Below, one piece after another: positions 9,068 to 18,654 of a stretch of 64,000 bases of DNA (position 1 is the stretch's first letter; every line of letters starts with the position of its first letter). The notes beneath the pieces are model-generated. The model worked only from the letters and a program-made list of their open reading frames with translations. It made no database searches and was not told the DNA's origin. A program made the translations under genes and the position numbers. Origin of the DNA: Rhizobium sp. BT04 (GTDB lineage Bacteria > Pseudomonadota > Alphaproteobacteria > Rhizobiales > Rhizobiaceae); assembly GCF_030053135.1 (NCBI RefSeq), contig NZ_CP125651.1, positions 558,001 through 622,000 of the forward strand. Direction: 5' to 3'.

Positions 9068-10132
9068 CTAGGGATGTTGTGCGACTGGAGAGAGCATGGG
9101 CGCGTGCGGCGCCGAGGTCTTGGCTCTCTCAAAACTGATGTCGCTTGGACCGACCGCGTCGCCTGAGATAGCCCTGTTGCTGCGTTCGAGATAACGCCCA
9201 TCGAGGAAGGAGCGGTAGGCATCTGCGATGCCCTCCTTCAGACCTACCTTCGGAGACCAGCCGAGAGCGCGAAGTCTGTCGACGCTCAAGAGTTTCCGTG
9301 GCGTGCCATCCGGCTTGGCGAGGTCGTGCGTGATCTTGCCTTCGAAACCAACGACCTCGGAGACGAGGCATGCCAATTCGAGGATGGTCATGTCTTCGCC
9401 GGAACCGACGTTCACATGGCTGTCGGCAGAATAGGTCTTCATGAGATGGAGGCAGGCGTCGGCGCAATCGTCGACATGCAGGAATTCGCGCCGTGGTGTG
9501 CCGCTACCCCAGATGCATATCTCTTGCTGCCGGTTAATCTTGGCCTCATGCGCCTTGCGTATGAGCGCCGGCATGACATGGCTCGACCCGAGGTCAAAAT
9601 TATCCTCCGGGCCATAAAGATTGGTCGGCATGACCGAGATGAAATCCCTGCCGTGTTGTTTGCGATAGGCCTGGCAGAGCTTCAATCCGGCAATTTTGGC
9701 GATCGCATACCATTCGTTCGTCGGCTCAAGCGATCCGGTCAGCAGGGCGTCCTCAACGATCGGCTGATCGGCGAATTTTGGATAGATGCAGGACGAGCCC
9801 AGAAACATCAGCTTTTCGACGTCAGCCCTATGGGCTGCGTGGATGACGTTGGCTTGGAGAATCAAGTTGTCGTAAAGGAAGTCGGCCGGATAGCTATCGT
9901 TGGCGAGAATACCGCCGACCCTCGCAGCAGCCAGGAAGACGGCGTCGGGATGATTCCTGCTCATCCAGGCCTCCACCTGCTCCTGCCGTCTGAGATCGAC
10001 CTCGGCGCGGGTGGCCGTCAAAACCTCGCAGCCCTCGGCAGCGAGACGCCGCACGATCGCAGAGCCCACCATGCCGCGGTGGCCCGCGACATAGACCCTT
10101 TTTCCGGCAAGGCTGTAGATCACCTCAGACAT
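9068..10132 (-). CDS. fcl: GDP-L-fucose synthase
   Basis: A 354-residue extended SDR enzyme that epimerises and reduces GDP-4-keto-6-deoxymannose to GDP-L-fucose. The Rossmann motif is [18 protein letters not shown] at the N-terminus. [16 protein letters not shown] and the catalytic [12 protein letters not shown] are nearly diagnostic of the family, as is [19 protein letters not shown]. The start at [11 protein letters not shown] overlaps the stop of gmd by 8 bp, so the two are translationally coupled. The C-terminus carries about 40 extra residues, rich in Ser, Pro and His and ending MLSPVAQHP, beyond the usual end of the enzyme; this tail is unexplained. It is the last gene of the minus-strand polysaccharide operon. 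Confidence 0.95.
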   Translation of the reverse strand: MSEVIYSLAGKRVYVAGHRGMVGSAIVRRLAAEGCEVLTATRAEVDLRRQEQVEAWMSRNHPDAVFLAAARVGGILANDSYPADFLYDNLILQANVIHAAHRADVEKLMFLGSSCIYPKFADQPIVEDALLTGSLEPTNEWYAIAKIAGLKLCQAYRKQHGRDFISVMPTNLYGPEDNFDLGSSHVMPALIRKAHEAKINRQQEICIWGSGTPRREFLHVDDCADACLHLMKTYSADSHVNVGSGEDMTILELACLVSEVVGFEGKITHDLAKPDGTPRKLLSVDRLRALGWSPKVGLKEGIADAYRSFLDGRYLERSNRAISGDAVGPSDISFERAKTSAPHAPMLSPVAQHP

Positions 10133-11228
10133 GGGCAAAACCTTTGGTGACACCTGCCGACGGAACATTTCGTGCCATGAGTTTCAGATCCTCGCGCACC
10201 ATCTCGGCAACCAGCTGGTCAAGGCTGGTCTCATGTTTCCAGCCAAGCTTGGTGTGCGCCTTCGTCGGATCGCCGATCAGAAGATCGACTTCAGTCGGAC
10301 GGAAATACGCTGGATCGATCTCCACCACACACCGACCGGATGCCTTGTCGTATCCCTTTTCCTCGACCCCGGTCCCACGCCAATCAATCGGCATGCCCAC
10401 CTTTGCAAAGGCCTTGTCGACAAAGGAACGAACCGAGTGCGTTTCGCCGGTCGCAAGGACATAGTCCTCCGGTTCGTCCTGTTGCAGCATCAGCCACATG
10501 CCGCGGACATATTCCCGTGCATGTCCCCAGTCGCGCTTGGCATCCAGATTGCCGAGATAGAGCCTTTCCTGCAGTCCGAGATGGATCGCAGCCGCCGCCC
10601 GGGTGATTTTACGCGTCACGAATGTTTCGCCGCGGATCGGGCTTTCATGATTGAACAGAATGCCGTTCGAGGCGTGCATGCCATAGGCCTCGCGATAATT
10701 GACCACGATCCAATAGGCATAGAGCTTGGCCGCCGCGTAAGGGGATCGAGGGTAGAAAGGCGTCGTTTCGCTCTGCGGGACTTCCTGGACTTTGCCGTAG
10801 AGCTCCGAGGTGGACGCCTGATAGAAGCGGGTCTTCTTGGTCAGCCCGAGGAGGCGAATTGCTTCAAGCAGCCGCAGCGTGCCGGTTCCATCGGCGTTAG
10901 CCGTATATTCCGGCGTCTCGAAGGAGACTTGAACATGGCTCTGTGCAGCGAGATTATAGATCTCGTCCGGCTGCGTTTCCTGAACGACACGGATCAGATT
11001 GGTTGAATCCGTCATATCTCCGAAATGCAGGATAAAGCGAGGATTCTCGATATGCGGATCCTCGTAGAGATGCTCGATGCGGCTGGTGTTGAAGGAGGAT
11101 GAGCGCCGCTTGAGGCCGTGAACGATGTAGCCCTTCTCCAAGAGCATTTCGGCCAGATACGCACCGTCCTGACCTGTTATACCCGTAATCAGCGCTACTT
11201 TTCGGTTCTCTCTCATTCTCATATCCAT
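10125..11228 (-). CDS. gmd: GDP-mannose 4,6-dehydratase
   Basis: A 367-residue extended SDR enzyme that converts GDP-mannose to GDP-4-keto-6-deoxymannose, the substrate of the neighbouring fucose synthase. The sequence shows [20 protein letters not shown], the family motif [17 protein letters not shown], the active-site [15 protein letters not shown] with the Y-x-x-x-K pair, and [16 protein letters not shown]. Its length equals the usual bacterial enzyme. The first ATG, at 11226-11228, has ttggagg about 6 bases upstream. It lies 21 bp after the Wzz/BY-kinase gene and overlaps fcl. It commits the locus to a fucose-containing or other 6-deoxyhexose-containing polysaccharide. Confidence 0.96.
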   Translation of the reverse strand: MDMRMRENRKVALITGITGQDGAYLAEMLLEKGYIVHGLKRRSSSFNTSRIEHLYEDPHIENPRFILHFGDMTDSTNLIRVVQETQPDEIYNLAAQSHVQVSFETPEYTANADGTGTLRLLEAIRLLGLTKKTRFYQASTSELYGKVQEVPQSETTPFYPRSPYAAAKLYAYWIVVNYREAYGMHASNGILFNHESPIRGETFVTRKITRAAAAIHLGLQERLYLGNLDAKRDWGHAREYVRGMWLMLQQDEPEDYVLATGETHSVRSFVDKAFAKVGMPIDWRGTGVEEKGYDKASGRCVVEIDPAYFRPTEVDLLIGDPTKAHTKLGWKHETSLDQLVAEMVREDLKLMARNVPSAGVTKGFAHV

Positions 11229-11249
11229 GATTGCCCTCCAACTCGAATA

Positions 11250-13529
11250 CTAATGCAGAAGAAAGTAATGCTTCATGGTTCGGACAATTTTAAGAATTGA
11301 GCGATTGCCATTATGTGTGATGTATTCAGGATTTGGATCGTAGTATTTCATCAGAGATTTCGAAAAAAGCTCTGAGTCGCTGAAGTTATACAACGCGTGA
11401 TTTTTGGTATTTACATTGTTGATCGCCACAACTATTTCCGAATTTCGCGAGCCTTTCATTTGCTGCAGGCTGAACTCGAATGCGCGGCGGCTCGTTTTTC
11501 CCCATCTGACAACTGCAAGCGTTCTTTCCGCCAGGGCAGCCAGATGCACGGTGTCTGCCGAGACGAGCACCGGCGCGCTGTCGAAGATGACAATCCGGCC
11601 GGCCGCGCCCCCCAACTCGATGATTTCTGCCAGGCCGTTCGAACGGACGCGCCGCTGGAGACTGAATCTTCCAGATGGAATGAAATCGATACCGCTTGGA
11701 TGGTGGTAGACGATGTCGCGGAGATCGGCCTGACCAATCAGGAATTCGTTCAGTCCGTGCATTAACCCCGACCTGAAAAACGAATCGAGTTTTCCCCGCC
11801 GAAGGTCGCCATCGACTAGCAGCACCGGAACTGCGGCGGCGGCAAGTTCGATAGCCAGCGATCTCGCGACAAGCGACTTGCCGTCCCCGCTGTGAGCCGA
11901 GGTAACGACGATACTGCTCGGCAACTTGCCGCCGTTGGATTGCTTGAGTGAAAGCACCGCGGTACGGATTGCTTCGTCAAACATCGGGACCGGCATATGC
12001 TCGAACATCGTTCTTGAATTTTCCCGCCGCGCCAGACGCGGGATAAGGCCAGCCGGTATCGTGCGCGCTATTCCAGCTATCTGGTCGAAACTCCGAACCG
12101 TCCGATCCCACATTTCGATCACGAAAGCAGCCGTTACGGCTACCGAGATTGCAGCCAGGAGGGCGCCTACCAGATAGAAAAGCCGTCCACGTCCCTGTGG
12201 CGTGAGCGGCACTGAAGCCGGTGAGAAAACCTCCAGTTCCGCCCCCGGCAACCTGGCCTTGGCGGCAAGGTCACGGCGCTGGTCCTCAAGCTTGTCGAGT
12301 GCCGCTTGCTCCTTGTCGGCAATACGCTGCAGTCGCGTCAATTCCGTCTGCGCCAGGGCATCGCGCGTGCGCTTTTCCTGAGCATCAGCCAAGAGGGATT
12401 CCAGTGCGCTAGCTTCATGATCAAGCGCGGCGAGCTTGGCGCGCATCGTTTGCAGATATTGCTTGGTCGCAAGGTCGAGATCGGCACGGGATTGTTGGAT
12501 CTTCCCACGTAAATCCACCACGGCCTCGGCATTGCCGTCATATGTCTGAAGAAGACGGGCGAGATCCTGCTCCTGCGCGTGAAGGTCGCGTTGCTTTGTG
12601 GCAATGTTGTCGGGAACGACGATATTCTGCACCGCGGCCGAAGCGTTATCCGCTGATTCCAGCGTGGATATCGTCGCCTTTACCTCGACCCGGCTTTCCT
12701 CGATTTTCCCTTCGCGGCCAGTGAGTTCCAGGAGTGATTTGATGCGTTCATCCTGAGCGTCCTCTTTTGAGACGATGTCCATCGATTCTTGATAGTTGCG
12801 GGCAGCGTCGCGAGCGGTATCTGCGCGAGCCTGCTGTTCGGCGACGCGCTGTCGGAGCCAGTCTCCCGCTGAAACCAGGCGGCCACGGACACTGTCCATC
12901 CGCTCATCGAGGTAAATGCTGACAACCCGGTTCGGAACCGCGGCTGCGAGTTCAGCATCATTCGCAGTGAAGCTGATCTGGATAACTTCACTCTTATCTT
13001 CGTGCCACACGCCGAGCGCCTGATAGTATTCCTGGATGGTGGCGTCGATGTTGTCTCCTGCCGGCAAGGTGGGTTTTTTCGTGTCGAACAGGCCGCGCAA
13101 CGTCGCCCGGATCCTGTCAATGAACGATATCTTCCGCAGCGCTGGATTGAATTCCTGCCGCTCGTCAAGCCGCAGCTCGCGGACGACTCGCTCTGTGATG
13201 CCTCTGGATAGAAGCCGCTCGGTCTCCGATTTCACGTCAATGAGATCAGTACGGCTGGTATCGTCCACACTAAGTAATGTTGCGAGAGGCTGGCGGATAA
13301 TCAATCGGGCCGATCCCTGATAGGCGGGCTTCAACCCAGAGATCATCATCGCCGCGGGCACCATAATCAGCACCGCTATCGTGATGATCACGATCATTCT
13401 TCGCCGGACGAGACCGACGGCGGCTCCCAGATCGAAGTGGTCCGCCTTGGTCTCAACCTGAAAGCGAGGGTCATAGCGCATCGGCGAGATCGGAAGGTTG
13501 CGGTCCGGCGGAAGAGTGGAAATCGTCAT
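11250..13529 (-). CDS. polysaccharide co-polymerase with BY-kinase domain (Wzz-Wzc/ExoP type)
   Basis: A 759-residue inner-membrane protein controlling chain length and export of an exopolysaccharide. The N-terminal Wzz domain starts near residue 30, with a first membrane helix (about 44-66, MIVIITIAVLIMVPAAMMIS). A long periplasmic coiled-coil region rich in Gln, Glu and Arg follows, then a second helix (about 450-474, VGALLAAISVAVTAAFVIEM). The cytoplasmic part is a bacterial tyrosine kinase: Walker A SAHSGDGKSLVARSLA (about 541-556), A' LLVDGDLRRGKL, and Walker B RIVIFDSAPVLV. Several tyrosines near the C-terminus (KYYDPNPEY) are candidate autophosphorylation sites. Kinase and co-polymerase are fused, as in proteobacterial Wzc and rhizobial ExoP. 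The start overlaps the stop of the glycosyltransferase gene upstream by 4 bp. Confidence 0.92.
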   Translation of the reverse strand: MTISTLPPDRNLPISPMRYDPRFQVETKADHFDLGAAVGLVRRRMIVIITIAVLIMVPAAMMISGLKPAYQGSARLIIRQPLATLLSVDDTSRTDLIDVKSETERLLSRGITERVVRELRLDERQEFNPALRKISFIDRIRATLRGLFDTKKPTLPAGDNIDATIQEYYQALGVWHEDKSEVIQISFTANDAELAAAVPNRVVSIYLDERMDSVRGRLVSAGDWLRQRVAEQQARADTARDAARNYQESMDIVSKEDAQDERIKSLLELTGREGKIEESRVEVKATISTLESADNASAAVQNIVVPDNIATKQRDLHAQEQDLARLLQTYDGNAEAVVDLRGKIQQSRADLDLATKQYLQTMRAKLAALDHEASALESLLADAQEKRTRDALAQTELTRLQRIADKEQAALDKLEDQRRDLAAKARLPGAELEVFSPASVPLTPQGRGRLFYLVGALLAAISVAVTAAFVIEMWDRTVRSFDQIAGIARTIPAGLIPRLARRENSRTMFEHMPVPMFDEAIRTAVLSLKQSNGGKLPSSIVVTSAHSGDGKSLVARSLAIELAAAAVPVLLVDGDLRRGKLDSFFRSGLMHGLNEFLIGQADLRDIVYHHPSGIDFIPSGRFSLQRRVRSNGLAEIIELGGAAGRIVIFDSAPVLVSADTVHLAALAERTLAVVRWGKTSRRAFEFSLQQMKGSRNSEIVVAINNVNTKNHALYNFSDSELFSKSLMKYYDPNPEYITHNGNRSILKIVRTMKHYFLLH

Positions 13530-14668
13530 CGTGCGCCAACCATTGCTTGAGGTTTCGCGGAAACGGTTTCGTAAAGTTTCTCGAGCGACCGCATATAGGC
13601 CCTCATGCTGAAGTGGTTGAGGTAATGCGTGCGCCCCTGGGCCGCGAGCCGGATGCAGCTTTCAGGATCGGACACCAGCTTCGCCAGGGCTGCAGCCAGG
13701 GCATTCGGGTCTCCGACGGGGACGAAGATCCCGGTTTCACCGTCGGTAATGACTTCGTCATGCGCCCCGACACGCGTGGTAACGACTGCGAGCCCGTGGG
13801 ACAGCCCTTCGAGCACGGCCATGGCCAGACCTTCGGCGTGCGAGGGCAAGACCAGGATATCTGCGCGCGCGCACAGGGCCCGCGCCTCACCGGCGTCAAG
13901 CCAGCCGGGCATCTCTACCAGATCTGAAAGCGCCAAGGCGTCAGCCTGACGGCGATAATCCTCGACGGGTCCGTCGCCCGCCAGCACAGCCCGCCACTGG
14001 AGTTCTTTCATGACCGGATGGCTCAGCGCCAACAGAAGCTCCGTGACACCTTTGCGTTCGCTCAACCGGCCGAGGAATACGATCAAGGGTGTCTGGCCGA
14101 CACGAATATTGTGCGACCCGGGGTCGGGGACGCAATTATGGGCCACGACCGTGCGGCGCTCATCAACGCCAAGAAGTGTCGTCAGCGTCAAGCGATCGCG
14201 CTCGCCCAGCGCCACAACGCAATCGGCGTTCTGAAACATCCGACGGATGAGCCGCTGTTGACGCGGCGAGCGTTGCGCAAAGTCGCCGGCGTAATCGTAG
14301 TCGTGCAGGTGCAACATGTGGCAGCATCCGAACAAGCGGGCGGCCTCCGTCAGGATCAGCTTTCGCGACGTGCTGCCGCGGCCGGCGATATGGATATGGT
14401 GAATGCGGGCCGGCGCAACGATCCGGTCCTTTGCCATCGTCAGGATGGCGCCGAGCAGGCGTGCGGGTGACGTCACCTTCGACCATCGAGCTCCCCTGGT
14501 ATCGGTGACGAAATGCTTTGTGCCGGTCTCTTTCGCCGTCTCTGTTATATAGCCGACCAGCCTGCCAATGCCGCCGCCGTTCTCGCAGCCGCCCGGAACA
14601 TAGTGGCGGACGCTAGCCGCGCTCCCTACAGCCATTCGATTTCTGTCCGTGAGAGCCTCCATCAGCAT
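13526..14668 (-). CDS. glycosyltransferase, GT4 family
   Basis: A 380-residue GT-B retaining glycosyltransferase. The C-terminal nucleotide-sugar site shows LIVFLGRLSERKGVTELLLA and the E-x7-E-type motif HAEGLAMAVLEGLSHGLAVV. The acceptor half begins GCENGGGIGRLVGYITE, a glycine-rich loop usual for GT4 enzymes. The ATG at 14666-14668 is favoured by gggaggtgg upstream and overlaps the stop of the preceding gene by 7 bp; a second ATG two codons on is possible. It probably adds one sugar of the lipid-linked repeat unit on the cytoplasmic face of the membrane. Donor and acceptor cannot be told from sequence. Confidence 0.88.
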   Translation of the reverse strand: MLMEALTDRNRMAVGSAASVRHYVPGGCENGGGIGRLVGYITETAKETGTKHFVTDTRGARWSKVTSPARLLGAILTMAKDRIVAPARIHHIHIAGRGSTSRKLILTEAARLFGCCHMLHLHDYDYAGDFAQRSPRQQRLIRRMFQNADCVVALGERDRLTLTTLLGVDERRTVVAHNCVPDPGSHNIRVGQTPLIVFLGRLSERKGVTELLLALSHPVMKELQWRAVLAGDGPVEDYRRQADALALSDLVEMPGWLDAGEARALCARADILVLPSHAEGLAMAVLEGLSHGLAVVTTRVGAHDEVITDGETGIFVPVGDPNALAAALAKLVSDPESCIRLAAQGRTHYLNHFSMRAYMRSLEKLYETVSAKPQAMVGAR

Positions 14669-15762
14669 GATCCGACCACCTCCCGATAAACCGCCGCCGC
14701 CTGGGCGCCGACCCGTTCCGGCGAATTCGGTCCTCTGGCCCATTCGAGCGCGTTGTCACCGAAAATGTTTCTGAGCGCGCCGTTGTCTGCCAATGTCCTG
14801 ATGGCTGCCGCGAGCTCCTCGGCATCTCCGGGAGGGACCACTATTCCCAACCCATTGGGCTGAACCGTACCCCGCAACTCGCCGACATCAGTCACGATGA
14901 CCGGTTTGCCAAACGCAGCGGCAAGGTTGAGCACACCGCTTTGAGATGCTTCCGTGTAGGGAAGCACGACGATGTCGGTGTCCAGGAAAAGCTGGGCGAC
15001 CTCTGCATCCTCGATAAAGCGATTGCGAATATCGTAGCGGTTGGCATCCCCCATAAGCGGCTTGAATATCAGCGGATTGTCGCCACGGCCTGCGACCGTG
15101 ATGCGTAGGTTGGGAAGGACATCCTTCAGCATCGCCTCGGCCCGGACCAGATGTTCCAGTCCCTTGTAGGCAAAAATCCGTCCGAAGAGCAGGACGCGGA
15201 CGGTTCCATCCGCTTCGCGCGGCGCCATTTTCTGTTGCCGTGCGAGCTCCGCATAGCGAAGGATGGAGGGATGCGACAGGACATGGACACAGCCCGGCGA
15301 TTTTGAATATCGGTCGAGGATCAGCCGCTTCAGACCCTCGCCGTGGACGACAAGATGTCCGGATTGCTTCACCATCAATTCGGGGGCCCAGCCGGGCAGC
15401 GTACGCGTATCGGAATCGCCGGGGTGGATTGCCACGTCATGAACGGTCGTCACAAGCGGGATCGGGCGCCAGAACGGCACGGCGAGGTTCAGCCAAAGTG
15501 TGGAATTGCTGAGGAGATGAATGAGGTTCGGCCGTTCCCGCCGGATCAGACGCGTAAGCTGGTACAGAAACCAGGGATTGGAGAGAGAACGGTGTCTCGG
15601 CCAGTCCAGAAGGTGCAGATCGACAGCCGGATCGAGGGAAGAGGCGAGATGTGCATAGCGCCGGCGCGGTACGGCAAGCACGACGTCCAGGTGTTGGGCA
15701 ACGCCGCTGGCAAACGAGATGGTGTAGTCTTCCAGTTCGGAAACCAATAGCAGCGCCTTCAT
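14662..15762 (-). CDS. glycosyltransferase, GT4 family
   Basis: A 366-residue GT-B glycosyltransferase. Its C-terminal half carries VRVLLFGRIFAYKGLEHLVR followed by LRITVAGRGDNP, the nucleotide-sugar domain, and VVLPYTEASQSGVLNLAAAF, where Glu and Ser-Gly replace the standard E-x7-E pair. The N-terminal half includes LVTTVHDVAIHPGD, a histidine loop often near the acceptor site. It starts within the 4-bp overlap with the upstream GT2 gene. It is presumed to act on the polyprenyl-linked repeat unit. Its specificity is unknown, though a fucosyl- or mannosyl-type transfer from a GDP-sugar would fit an operon with gmd and fcl. Confidence 0.88.
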   Translation of the reverse strand: MKALLLVSELEDYTISFASGVAQHLDVVLAVPRRRYAHLASSLDPAVDLHLLDWPRHRSLSNPWFLYQLTRLIRRERPNLIHLLSNSTLWLNLAVPFWRPIPLVTTVHDVAIHPGDSDTRTLPGWAPELMVKQSGHLVVHGEGLKRLILDRYSKSPGCVHVLSHPSILRYAELARQQKMAPREADGTVRVLLFGRIFAYKGLEHLVRAEAMLKDVLPNLRITVAGRGDNPLIFKPLMGDANRYDIRNRFIEDAEVAQLFLDTDIVVLPYTEASQSGVLNLAAAFGKPVIVTDVGELRGTVQPNGLGIVVPPGDAEELAAAIRTLADNGALRNIFGDNALEWARGPNSPERVGAQAAAVYREVVGSC

Positions 15763-16709
15763 GTCGCTGCCTCCGACAAGCCGGCGTCCAGACCGAGCCG
15801 AGACAGGCCGCGCGCCGCGCGCAAACTATCGCGCGTCCGCCTGAGCAGGTTCGGTTCGCCGGCAAAGAAGAGGCCTTCGACGGCAAGCTTGAACCGGGTG
15901 CGTGCATCGGCTCCCTGCAGCTTTGCCGATGCGATGCGATAGGGATGGTGATCCGTCAGATGTAGTCTTGCCGGCAGTTCATGGGCTGAGAGAAACAGGT
16001 TCGTTGCTTCGACGGTGCGCTGCCAATGCGTCATCCGCCCCCTTAGTGTGGCGGCATCTTCGGTCGAGCGATACCAGTTGTTATTGTGGATGCGGTAGAA
16101 TCCAAGCGGATCCGGCACGGCAATGACGTCCCCCAGAAACGGATAGATCCCCACGAGCCAGGCATCGGCCGATATGCGGAATTGTTCGGGAATGCTGCCC
16201 GCAGTATTCCATGCGCTTCGTCGCACCGCGACGGCTGACGTCATCGGAAAAGGCCACCAACCAGCCGATCTGGTGAGGAGCGGCGGCAAAGCGCCCGAAC
16301 ACAGGGTCCGAGGGATCGGCTTGGAAGTCGGCGTGCCATCGACAAGCGTGGGCTGCAGTCGGTGATAGACGAGCGATGCTTGAGGGTTTGCTCGGAACGC
16401 CGCAGCCGTCGCCGACAGCTTGCTCGGCGCCCACCAGTCATCGGCATCCAAAAAACAGAGAATCTCGCCCATGCTTGATTCGACAGCGGTATTGATCGCA
16501 GCGGCCTGTCCTGCGTTCTTCTGAAAGATCACCTTTACTCGGCTGCCATACGCTTCCAGAACGGACCGCGACTGGTCGGTAGAGCCGTCATCGACGACGA
16601 TTATCTCGACATTGCCAGCATCTTGGCTCAACACGCTGTCTATCGCCCGCCCGACGAAGCGAGCGTAATTGTAATTATTGATGAGGACACTGAGGGCCGG
16701 GCGCTCCAT
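15759..16709 (-). CDS. glycosyltransferase, GT2 family
   Basis: A 316-residue GT-A inverting glycosyltransferase. The N-terminal domain shows SVLINNYNYARFVGRAIDSV, the nucleotide-binding EIIVVDDGSTDQS, and the metal-binding D-x-D as CFLDADDWW (about residues 90-98). The C-terminal part is more variable and includes RISADAWLVGIYPFLG. It is the first gene of the six-gene minus-strand operon that runs through two GT4 genes and the co-polymerase to gmd and fcl. A non-coding stretch of over 600 bp precedes it and should hold the operon promoter. Its likely role is transfer of one residue to the lipid-linked repeat unit. Confidence 0.9.
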   Translation of the reverse strand: MERPALSVLINNYNYARFVGRAIDSVLSQDAGNVEIIVVDDGSTDQSRSVLEAYGSRVKVIFQKNAGQAAAINTAVESSMGEILCFLDADDWWAPSKLSATAAAFRANPQASLVYHRLQPTLVDGTPTSKPIPRTLCSGALPPLLTRSAGWWPFPMTSAVAVRRSAWNTAGSIPEQFRISADAWLVGIYPFLGDVIAVPDPLGFYRIHNNNWYRSTEDAATLRGRMTHWQRTVEATNLFLSAHELPARLHLTDHHPYRIASAKLQGADARTRFKLAVEGLFFAGEPNLLRRTRDSLRAARGLSRLGLDAGLSEAAT

Positions 16710-17334
16710 GACGGGCGCTCAGGCGGGTTGCCGCGATGCACCGCCGTGCAGCAGCGCAAAGTTGCTTAAGAGTTTGACCTTGACGCAGCCATCGAGGTTT
16801 GAAGCCTCGGTGACGGGGCTATCCAAAATTCCCCGTCGGCCGAACAGCATCTCGTGCGGAGCCGATGAGATCGCCGCTGACAATGCCGCGACGTGTCGAG
16901 CGCCCGTCGTGTTGCATAGAGAACTAGGATCATGACGCAGAAACATGGCAATCCTAAACCTTCCAGGCTTCGACTGCAGAGAGAGCCTCTGTCAGAATTG
17001 TTGCCTCATTCCATTGGGCCGCGGCTTACCCACCACGCTCCGCAAGACATTCATCGCCACGGTAGCGGTGAATGGACACGTGCAACATCTGCTCTTAAGG
17101 GCAATCCCGCGGACATGGAGACCCGTCTTTTGGGTAATATCGGCGGAAAGCTTAAGCGCAACATCGTCTTTGGGTGTAGCGAAGGTGCAATAGGCGTAGT
17201 CCACCCTTCACTAGGACAGATTGACTGCGGATGTAGCCGGATGATTGCTTGAGAGCAGCGCAGCCACGAAGGCCGGCAGCTTTTTTATTGCCGCGATCAG
17301 CAGCCGCCTCTGTTCAAGTCAGTCGGGACGGAAA
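16710..17334. other. divergent intergenic region between the GT2 gene and the polymerase gene
   Basis: About 625 bp separating the minus-strand operon from the plus-strand Wzy gene, so it should carry promoters for both. Open frames of up to about 105 codons exist on both strands, but none has a ribosome binding site or a family signature. I see no convincing palindrome or terminator. Confidence 0.45.
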
Positions 17335-18654
17335 ATGAAAGTAGATAGCCTCAGAACCGCCAGCGGACCAACCATCAGTTGGCGGGTCATCGAGTGCTGG
17401 GGCGCCGGCATATCCATTTTTCTTCAGGCAGGCGCCTTTCTGCCACTCATCCTGTCAGATGCGGACGGAGCGCTGAGCGAATCCGCGAAATCCATACTGC
17501 GTCTCCCTTGCTTTCCTGTGTATGCCTTTACAATCGTGATCCTGATCCGCAATTTTCCGCAATTTCTAACGGCGCTCAGGCGAAATCTGATTGTTCCCCT
17601 GATCCTTGTCTTGCCGTTTTTGTCCACGCTGTGGTCAATAGCACCTCCCACGAGCTTGAGGCGCGCAATCGCCCTTTTGTTTTGCATACTTCTTTCCTAC
17701 GTCCTGGCGATACGGTTCACGCCAAGGCAGCTGCTGTTCCTGTTATTTGTGACCCTGGGAACTTGTAGCGTCCTCAGTGTGGTTGTCTCCGTGGTGTCAC
17801 CAAGCCTCGCCAGTATGCCGGATGGTGCTATGCGGGGCGTCTTCATTCACAAGAACGTCCTGGGCTGGTATGCAGCTCTGACGATCCTGGTCGCGACGGC
17901 CGTGCTGATAGACGGGACGCTCGGCCTGCGGCGAACCGCGTTCATCGTATTGGCCGCGGGTGTGATTTGCCTTGCAAGCTCCGGATCGATGACCGCGATC
18001 ATTGCAACGTCAGTGGCGTATTGCCTGATCGGCTTTTATTCCGTCCTGCAAAGAAGCAGCAGCATTGGCCGCATCGTCATCGTCCTGCTTTTCATTCAGT
18101 TGTCTCTCGGCATTCTGATTTCGCTTCACGAGTTCCTGGTTCCGGCCCTTGAAGCGCTCGGCAAGGACGCGACTTTGACGGGTCGGGTGCCGCTGTGGGA
18201 GCTGGTTGATCGCGAAATATCCAATCGTTGGATGCTTGGCTATGGTTACCAGGCTTTTTGGACAGTCGCGAACCCCGAAGCGACGCACATCTGGTTAACG
18301 ATAGGATGGGAGGCGCCCCACGCGCATAATGGATTCCGCGATATCTTGTTGAGCTTTGGAATAATGGGAATGATTCCGTTTGTTCTGCTGCTTCTCCATG
18401 CAATCCGCCAGGGCGCGAGCCTTCACTGTCACGATACGCAGTACGGGTGGCTCTGGCTCAATGTCCTTACAATTATGATTCTGGTGATGAATCTGACCGA
18501 AAGTATTTTTTTCGCTCAGAATGACGCCATCTTCATCCTCTTTACCGCAGCCATCATCATGTTTTCGCTGTACGCACCCGTGGTTTCGACCAGCCATTCG
18601 CCATCTTGGCAGGCGCCCCCGCGTGGCCTTGCGAGCGGGTTGCAGATATCATGA
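17335..18654 (+). CDS. O-antigen ligase / Wzy-type polysaccharide polymerase
   Basis: A 439-residue polytopic protein with about ten to twelve hydrophobic helices, for example VPLILVLPFLSTLWSIAPP and LLFLLFVTLGTCSVLSVVVS. The large periplasmic loop of the O-antigen ligase/polymerase family is marked by TGRVPLWELV and the characteristic AHNGFRDILLSFGIMG (from about residue 329), where the histidine-asparagine pair is conserved. Short GxFxHKNxxG-type motif VFIHKNVLGWYAALT is typical of ExoQ-like proteins. The start at MKVDSL (17335) is preferred because gggacgg lies upstream and the 30 residues before it are not membrane-like. It overlaps the next gene by ATGA. It probably polymerises the repeat unit in the periplasm. 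Confidence 0.88.
   Translation: MKVDSLRTASGPTISWRVIECWGAGISIFLQAGAFLPLILSDADGALSESAKSILRLPCFPVYAFTIVILIRNFPQFLTALRRNLIVPLILVLPFLSTLWSIAPPTSLRRAIALLFCILLSYVLAIRFTPRQLLFLLFVTLGTCSVLSVVVSVVSPSLASMPDGAMRGVFIHKNVLGWYAALTILVATAVLIDGTLGLRRTAFIVLAAGVICLASSGSMTAIIATSVAYCLIGFYSVLQRSSSIGRIVIVLLFIQLSLGILISLHEFLVPALEALGKDATLTGRVPLWELVDREISNRWMLGYGYQAFWTVANPEATHIWLTIGWEAPHAHNGFRDILLSFGIMGMIPFVLLLLHAIRQGASLHCHDTQYGWLWLNVLTIMILVMNLTESIFFAQNDAIFILFTAAIIMFSLYAPVVSTSHSPSWQAPPRGLASGLQIS

Noticed and set aside
16719..16946. 75-codon minus-strand frame upstream of the GT2 gene
   Set aside because: No ribosome site or recognisable family; it lies where the operon promoter is expected.
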